7,835 nucleotides of DNA, taken from Syntrophaceae bacterium PtaB.Bin038. Its GTDB lineage: Bacteria > Desulfobacterota > Syntrophia > Syntrophales > UBA2192. Positions 4,640 to 7,835 of the stretch are shown here, one piece after another (position 1 is the first letter of the stretch; every line of letters starts with the position of its first letter). A program made the position numbers and the translations under genes. Below the pieces are notes generated by a model. The model had not been told where the DNA came from, searched no databases, and saw only the letters and a list, made by a program, of their open reading frames with translations. Location: contig MVQS01000249.1 in the NCBI GenBank assembly GCA_002067855.1, positions 1 to 7,835 of the forward strand. Reading direction: 5' to 3'.

Positions 4640-6342
4640 AGAGAGCCATTCGAATCGCAATCCTGCTGGCCGCGCTGGCGGCGGCCGGCAGTGTCGTCAT
4701 TGCCCCGCCCTCGGAGGCGAAGGGCGACGGCGCGCCCTCCCCGTCTCGGGACGCGGCGTACCACTACTCGCTCGGAACGATGCTCTCCCTCGACGGGAAG
4801 CTCAAGGAGGCGGCCGCGGAGTTTGAGAAGGCCCTCGCCCTGGACCCGAAGTCGGCATTCCTCGCCGGGGAGCTGGCCTCGCTGTACGTCAAGATGGGGG
4901 AACTGGACCGCGCGCTCACCGTCTGCGAACAGTCCCTGATCCACAACCCCGATCACGCCGAGACGTACGCGCTGATGGGAAGCGTCTTCCTCTTCAAGAA
5001 GGACTACGAAAAGGCCATCGGGGCCTACAGGCGAGTCATCGCGCTGGACCCGAAGAGCCACGACACCTACCTCTACCTGAGCGTCATCTACGCCGAGCTG
5101 AAGCGCTACGACGATGCCGTCGCCACCCTGAAGTCGCTCCTGGCAAGCGACCCCAGGAGCGTGATGGGGCACTACTACCTGGGCAAGATCTACGGGGAGA
5201 TGAAGCTGTACAAGGAGGCCGCCCGGTGGATGGAGAAGGCCATCGCCCTGAAGCCCGGCTTCGAGTCCGCCCTGTCGGATCTCGCCCTGCTGTACGAGAT
5301 CCAGAACGAGACCCCGAAGGCCCGGGAGATCTACGGGCGGCTCATCGAGGAGCACCCCCTGCGCATGGGCTACCGTCTGCGGCTCGCGAAGCTCCACATC
5401 CGGGAGAAGAACTATGGGGAGGCCATCCGGATCCTCGAGGAGGTCCTGAGACTCGACAGCCGAAACCGGGAAGCCCGCATCACCCTGGCGCTGGCCTTCC
5501 TGGAGACGCAGAAGACGGAGCGCGCCGTCGAAGAGCTGAAAACCCTGGTGGCGGGCAACCCGAACGACCACGAGGCGCGTTACTTCCTCGGGGGGGCCTA
5601 CGAGGAGAAGAAGATGGCCGCCGAGGCGCTCGCCGAGTACGAGCGCGTCCCCCCCGCGTCGCCGCTTTACGGGAGCGCCCAGGTGCGTGCCGGGTACATC
5701 CTGAAGGGCCAGGGCCGGACGGCCGAGGCCGTCGAGCGGGCGGAAAAAGCCCTGGCCTCGAAGAAGAACGATGCGGCTCTCTACGGCCTGCTCGCCGCTC
5801 TGTACGAGGTCGACGGCAGGCTTCCCGAGGCCGAGAGGACGCTCAAGGAGGGGATCGGGGTCGCCCCGCAGAGCACGGACCTTCGCTATCGGCTCGGGAT
5901 GCTCTACGACAAGATGGGGAGGCCCGATGACGGCATCCGCGAGATGGAGGAAATCCTGAAGCGGGAGCCCGACAACCCCGAGGCCCTCAACTTCATCGGC
6001 TACAGCTGGGCCGACCGCGGCATCCGGCTCGACGAGGCCGAGATCCTGATCAAGAAGGCCCTTTCGCTGAAACCCGGCGACGGCTTCATCACCGACAGCC
6101 TCGGCTGGGTGTATTTCCGGAAAAACCGCTTCGACGAGGCCATCCGGTACCTGAAGGAGGCCTCCGCGATCCTTCCCGAGGACGCGGCCATCGCCGACCA
6201 CCTGGGCGACGCCTACGAGAAGGCCGGCAGGCTCAAGGAGGCCCTCGGGCAGTACGAGAAGGCCCTGAAGCTCAAACCCGACATGAAGGGCCTGCAGGAG
6301 AAGATCGACGCCCTGCGCGTGCGCCTGGGCACGAAAAAATAG
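4636..6342 (+). CDS. Exported protein of 15 tandem TPR repeats; possible CtpA partner (LbcA-like)
   Basis: The 568-aa product starts with a Sec signal peptide (MKR, hydrophobic 7-23, likely cleavage after SEA at 28) and has no lipobox cysteine, so it should be periplasmic or anchored by an uncleaved signal. From residue 40 to 550 it is wholly TPR: I count 15 repeats, all 34 residues except number 13 (35, from PEALNFIGYSWADRG), with the usual G/Y/A pattern and closing DP or NP turns. Repeats 9 and 10 (ending ASPLY and SKKND) are the most degenerate. Residues 551-568 form a solvating cap helix. Such solenoids bind other proteins. Gene order (ctpA upstream, lolB-like downstream) recalls the P. 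aeruginosa TPR lipoprotein LbcA, which activates CtpA and is encoded beside lolB; that functional link is inference. The start overlaps the previous stop as ATGA, with AGGA (4622-4625) 10 nt upstream. Confidence 0.93.
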   Translation: MKRAIRIAILLAALAAAGSVVIAPPSEAKGDGAPSPSRDAAYHYSLGTMLSLDGKLKEAAAEFEKALALDPKSAFLAGELASLYVKMGELDRALTVCEQSLIHNPDHAETYALMGSVFLFKKDYEKAIGAYRRVIALDPKSHDTYLYLSVIYAELKRYDDAVATLKSLLASDPRSVMGHYYLGKIYGEMKLYKEAARWMEKAIALKPGFESALSDLALLYEIQNETPKAREIYGRLIEEHPLRMGYRLRLAKLHIREKNYGEAIRILEEVLRLDSRNREARITLALAFLETQKTERAVEELKTLVAGNPNDHEARYFLGGAYEEKKMAAEALAEYERVPPASPLYGSAQVRAGYILKGQGRTAEAVERAEKALASKKNDAALYGLLAALYEVDGRLPEAERTLKEGIGVAPQSTDLRYRLGMLYDKMGRPDDGIREMEEILKREPDNPEALNFIGYSWADRGIRLDEAEILIKKALSLKPGDGFITDSLGWVYFRKNRFDEAIRYLKEASAILPEDAAIADHLGDAYEKAGRLKEALGQYEKALKLKPDMKGLQEKIDALRVRLGTKK

Positions 6343-6397
6343 CGGATCTGTCGGCGGGCAACGTCTGCGGACATGCGAAAGCAACGTCCCGATCCGC
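6342..6397. repeat. Inverted and direct short repeats in the TPR-lolB gap
   Basis: GCGGATC (6342-6348) is the reverse complement of GATCCGC (6391-6397). Between them the octamer GCAACGTC occurs twice in the same direction (6358-6365 and 6381-6388), 23 nt apart. There is no T tract, so this does not look like a terminator. It might be an mRNA processing hairpin or an operator, but nothing decides this. Confidence 0.35.
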
Positions 6398-6403
6398 GAT
6401 CAT

Positions 6404-6437
6404 GAAGTTAGGAAGTGAAGAAGAGCGGAAGAGCGGA
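6404..6437 (+). repeat. Second copy of the purine-rich repeat arm, next to the lipoprotein start
   Basis: It matches 1181-1214 at 31 of 34 bases, including an exact 20-base core (6418-6437). It ends 5 nt before ATG 6443, and its final GGA is the only Shine-Dalgarno-like sequence at that gene. The pyrimidine arm found with the first copy is missing here. Confidence 0.6.
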
Positions 6438-6442
6438 ACCCC

Positions 6443-7243
6443 ATGAACAACAGCAAACCCATCATCATGCCTGCCCTGTGCTGCCTCCTCGCACTCCTGG
6501 CCGGCTGCGCCCGCGAGGGGGCACTCGTCATCTCCGAGAAGGACATGCCGCCCCCGGAGGCGCTTTACGAGAGGATCGGCGCCGATCCCGCCCCGGGTGC
6601 CGTGCTCACCGGGATTCTCCGGGTCACGGCGAGCCTGCCCGGCGAGCGGCACTCCTTCAAGATCGCCGCGGCGGCACGGAGACCCGACAGCCTGCGCCTC
6701 GAGGACCTTTCGGTCATCGGGGTCCCCGACTTCATGCTGACGGTCAAAGGGGACGAGATCCGGATGTTCCTGCCCCGCTCGGGGGAATTCCTGATCGGGA
6801 CGGAATCGTCGGAGATCGTCCGGCGCATCCTCCCTCCCCCGCTGAGACCCCTGGACCTCGTGTCCCTTCTCTACGGGCAGCCCCCCGGCGTCGACGGCGC
6901 GAGAAGCCTCAGAGGTTCGGTCGACGGGGACCGTTTCCGCCTCGACGTCTTCGCGGGCGGGGCATGGGCCCAGAGCCTCTGGGTGGACCCGGCCTCGGGC
7001 CGGATGACCCGTCTCGAAACCGCCGATCGTAACGGAAAAGCCGCCTACAGCGCATCGTTTCACGACTTCAAGAAGGCGGGGCCCGGCGCAGTTCCCGGCC
7101 GGATCGAGATCGAAACGTCAGGACCGGCAACGGTCCGGCTGTCTCTTCGCAACCCGGAGCCGGAGCTTGTGACGCGGGACGACGACGCAGACTTTTTCCG
7201 CCTCCGGCCCCCCGAGGGCGTCACCCCCCGACATTCTCGATGA
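6443..7243 (+). CDS. Outer-membrane lipoprotein, LolB/DUF4292-like fold
   Basis: The 266-aa product has a lipoprotein signal peptide with lipobox LLAGC (18-22). The lipidated residue is Cys22, and Ala23 at position +2 predicts sorting to the outer membrane. The mature part alternates short beta strands in the manner of LolA/LolB-type barrels: TGILRVTASLPG (56-66), a segment like LolB around LRLEDLSVIGVPDFMLTVKGDEIRMF (85-109), WVDPASGRMTRLE (180-192) and FHDFKK with PGRIEIE (206-224). Sequence similarity to classical LolB is low by eye, so receptor activity for lipoproteins is a proposal from fold pattern and context. Its gene follows the TPR gene with a 100-nt gap, matching the TPR-lolB order of Pseudomonas. 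An internal ATG at 6467 would remove the Lys-containing start of the signal peptide and is less likely. The C-terminal 20 residues are polar and probably unstructured. Confidence 0.75.
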   Translation: MNNSKPIIMPALCCLLALLAGCAREGALVISEKDMPPPEALYERIGADPAPGAVLTGILRVTASLPGERHSFKIAAAARRPDSLRLEDLSVIGVPDFMLTVKGDEIRMFLPRSGEFLIGTESSEIVRRILPPPLRPLDLVSLLYGQPPGVDGARSLRGSVDGDRFRLDVFAGGAWAQSLWVDPASGRMTRLETADRNGKAAYSASFHDFKKAGPGAVPGRIEIETSGPATVRLSLRNPEPELVTRDDDADFFRLRPPEGVTPRHSR

Positions 7244-7259
7244 AAACACCACGCCCATG

Positions 7260-7291
7260 AAAAAGGGCGCTCGACATGGCTGCCGGCGCCC
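7260..7291 (-). terminator. Candidate intrinsic terminator for the cpoB/ybgF unit (minus strand)
   Basis: Read on the minus strand, GGGCGC (7291-7286) and GCGCCC (7270-7265) form a 6-bp GC stem with a 15-nt loop, followed by five T (7264-7260). It lies 91 nt beyond the cpoB/ybgF stop and 16 nt beyond the convergent lipoprotein gene. The stem is short and the loop long, hence moderate confidence. Confidence 0.4.
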
Positions 7292-7297
7292 CTCTGC

Positions 7298-7333
7298 TCT
7301 GTCTGGTCTATTTCGTCTATCTCGTCCGTTTCG
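7298..7333. repeat. Four degenerate 9-nt tandem units
   Basis: The units are TCTGTCTGG, TCTATTTCG, TCTATCTCG and TCCGTTTCG. They sit in the convergent gap between the lipoprotein and cpoB/ybgF genes. No coding or regulatory role is apparent. Confidence 0.5.
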
Positions 7334-7367
7334 TCGGGAATGCTGAATTGAAATCCCCTGTTTATTC

Positions 7368-7378
7368 CCTGTACCCCG
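7368..7378. repeat. Partial copy of the GGGG(T)ACAGG intergenic repeat (inverted)
   Basis: CCTGTACCCCG is the exact reverse complement of 98-108. It ends 4 nt before the cpoB/ybgF stop codon. At 11 bases the match alone is weak, but the location between genes agrees with the other copies. Confidence 0.3.
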
Positions 7379-7382
7379 CCCC

Positions 7383-7835
7383 TTACTTCAGTTCCGACAG
7401 CTTCGCCTTCGCCACCCGGGCCTGGTTGGTCTGCGGGTACTTCTTGATGACCTGGTTGTAGACGATCCGTGCGCTCGCCTTGTCGCCGAGTTTCTGGAAG
7501 GCCATTCCCTGTTTCAGCAGGGCGTAAGGGACCTTGTCGCCGTTGGGGTAGTCCTTGACCACTTTCTGGTACTCCACGATGGCCCGCTCGAACTTGTCCT
7601 CCACGTACCAGGTCTCTCCGATCCAGAACTGGGCATTGTCCGAGAACGCGGTCTTCGGGTACTGCTTCAGGAATTTCACGAACTCCTCGCGGGCCTTGAC
7701 GTACTGGCCCTCCTTGAAGAGCTTGTAGCAGGCGTTGTAGGCCGCCTCCACGTCGTTCTTCGGCTCCGCCGTCGCCTCGGCGGCCCCGACACCGACGCCC
7801 TCGACTTTCGCGCCGTTGGTCGATTCCTTCTTGGC
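7383..7835 (-). CDS. cpoB: Tol-Pal system protein CpoB/YbgF, C-terminal TPR part (5' end outside window)
   Basis: CpoB (YbgF) is a periplasmic TPR protein that links the Tol-Pal machine to peptidoglycan synthesis during division. The frame is open to the window edge, giving 150 residues. The first 28 are a polar Ala/Lys/Glu-rich linker of the type found between the N-terminal coiled coil and the TPR domain. After it come three TPR-like repeats with family-typical phrases: YKLFKEGQYVKAREEF, FLKQYPKT, AQFWIGETWYVEDKFERAI, KDYPNGDKVPYALLKQG and VIKKYPQTNQARVAKAKL. It ends with LSELK and TAA at 7385-7383. The GTG at 7751-7749 is an internal Val codon, not the start. In most genomes the gene follows pal, so pal and tolB probably lie beyond 7835; that cannot be seen here. 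It faces the lipoprotein gene convergently. Confidence 0.9.
   Translation of the reverse strand, partial: AKKESTNGAKVEGVGVGAAEATAEPKNDVEAAYNACYKLFKEGQYVKAREEFVKFLKQYPKTAFSDNAQFWIGETWYVEDKFERAIVEYQKVVKDYPNGDKVPYALLKQGMAFQKLGDKASARIVYNQVIKKYPQTNQARVAKAKLSELK

Noticed and set aside
4480..6384. Minus-strand open frame of 634 residues
   Set aside because: It mirrors the TPR gene exactly and its composition follows from the complementary strand; the plus-strand TPR pattern is unmistakable.
7276..7461. Plus-strand 61-residue hydrophobic frame, tempting as a small membrane protein
   Set aside because: Its hydrophobic part is produced by the 9-nt TCTATTTCG-type tandem units and its C-terminal part is antisense to cpoB/ybgF; no ribosome binding site is seen.

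Overview
The window is GC-rich bacterial chromosome with tightly packed genes and short intergenic gaps full of small repeats. A GGDEF protein, a MinD/FlhG-type ATPase, a CtpA protease, a YibQ-type deacetylase, a long TPR protein, a LolB-like lipoprotein and the end of a CpoB/YbgF protein point to a diderm (Gram-negative) bacterium. The gene order and the style of the intergenic repeats suggest Desulfobacterota (former Deltaproteobacteria, perhaps Syntrophia-like). That placement is inference, because no rRNA or marker gene is present.

Layout. Positions 3-74 hold the last 23 codons of an unrecognised + strand gene. Positions 75-317 are non-coding and contain a weak terminator-like hairpin, a candidate sigma-54 promoter (203-219) and a REP-like palindrome (238-303) just before a diguanylate cyclase gene (318-1175). 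A purine/pyrimidine-rich repeat element (1181-1277) separates this from a FlhG/MinD-like ATPase gene (1335-2156), which ends at a clear intrinsic terminator (2186-2211) nested in a second perfect inverted repeat. A new transcription unit then starts near 2300: ctpA (2343-3671), a YibQ-type divergent polysaccharide deacetylase (3668-4639), a periplasmic 15-TPR protein (4636-6342) and a LolB-like lipoprotein (6443-7243). The first three overlap by 4 nt each. The minus strand carries the C-terminal part of cpoB/ybgF (7383-7835, running off the window), convergent with the lipoprotein gene.

How the genes fit together. The first pair looks regulatory: c-di-GMP synthesis with product-inhibition site intact, next to a MinD-family ATPase that lacks the N-terminal FlhF-activating motif of true FlhG. 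The second block is about envelope maintenance. In Pseudomonas aeruginosa, CtpA is activated by the TPR lipoprotein LbcA, whose gene lies next to lolB; here ctpA, a TPR gene and a lolB-like gene lie in one probable operon. The most interesting proposal is that this TPR protein is a non-lipidated, LbcA-like partner of CtpA. No CRISPR array, transposase, tRNA or rRNA gene was seen.
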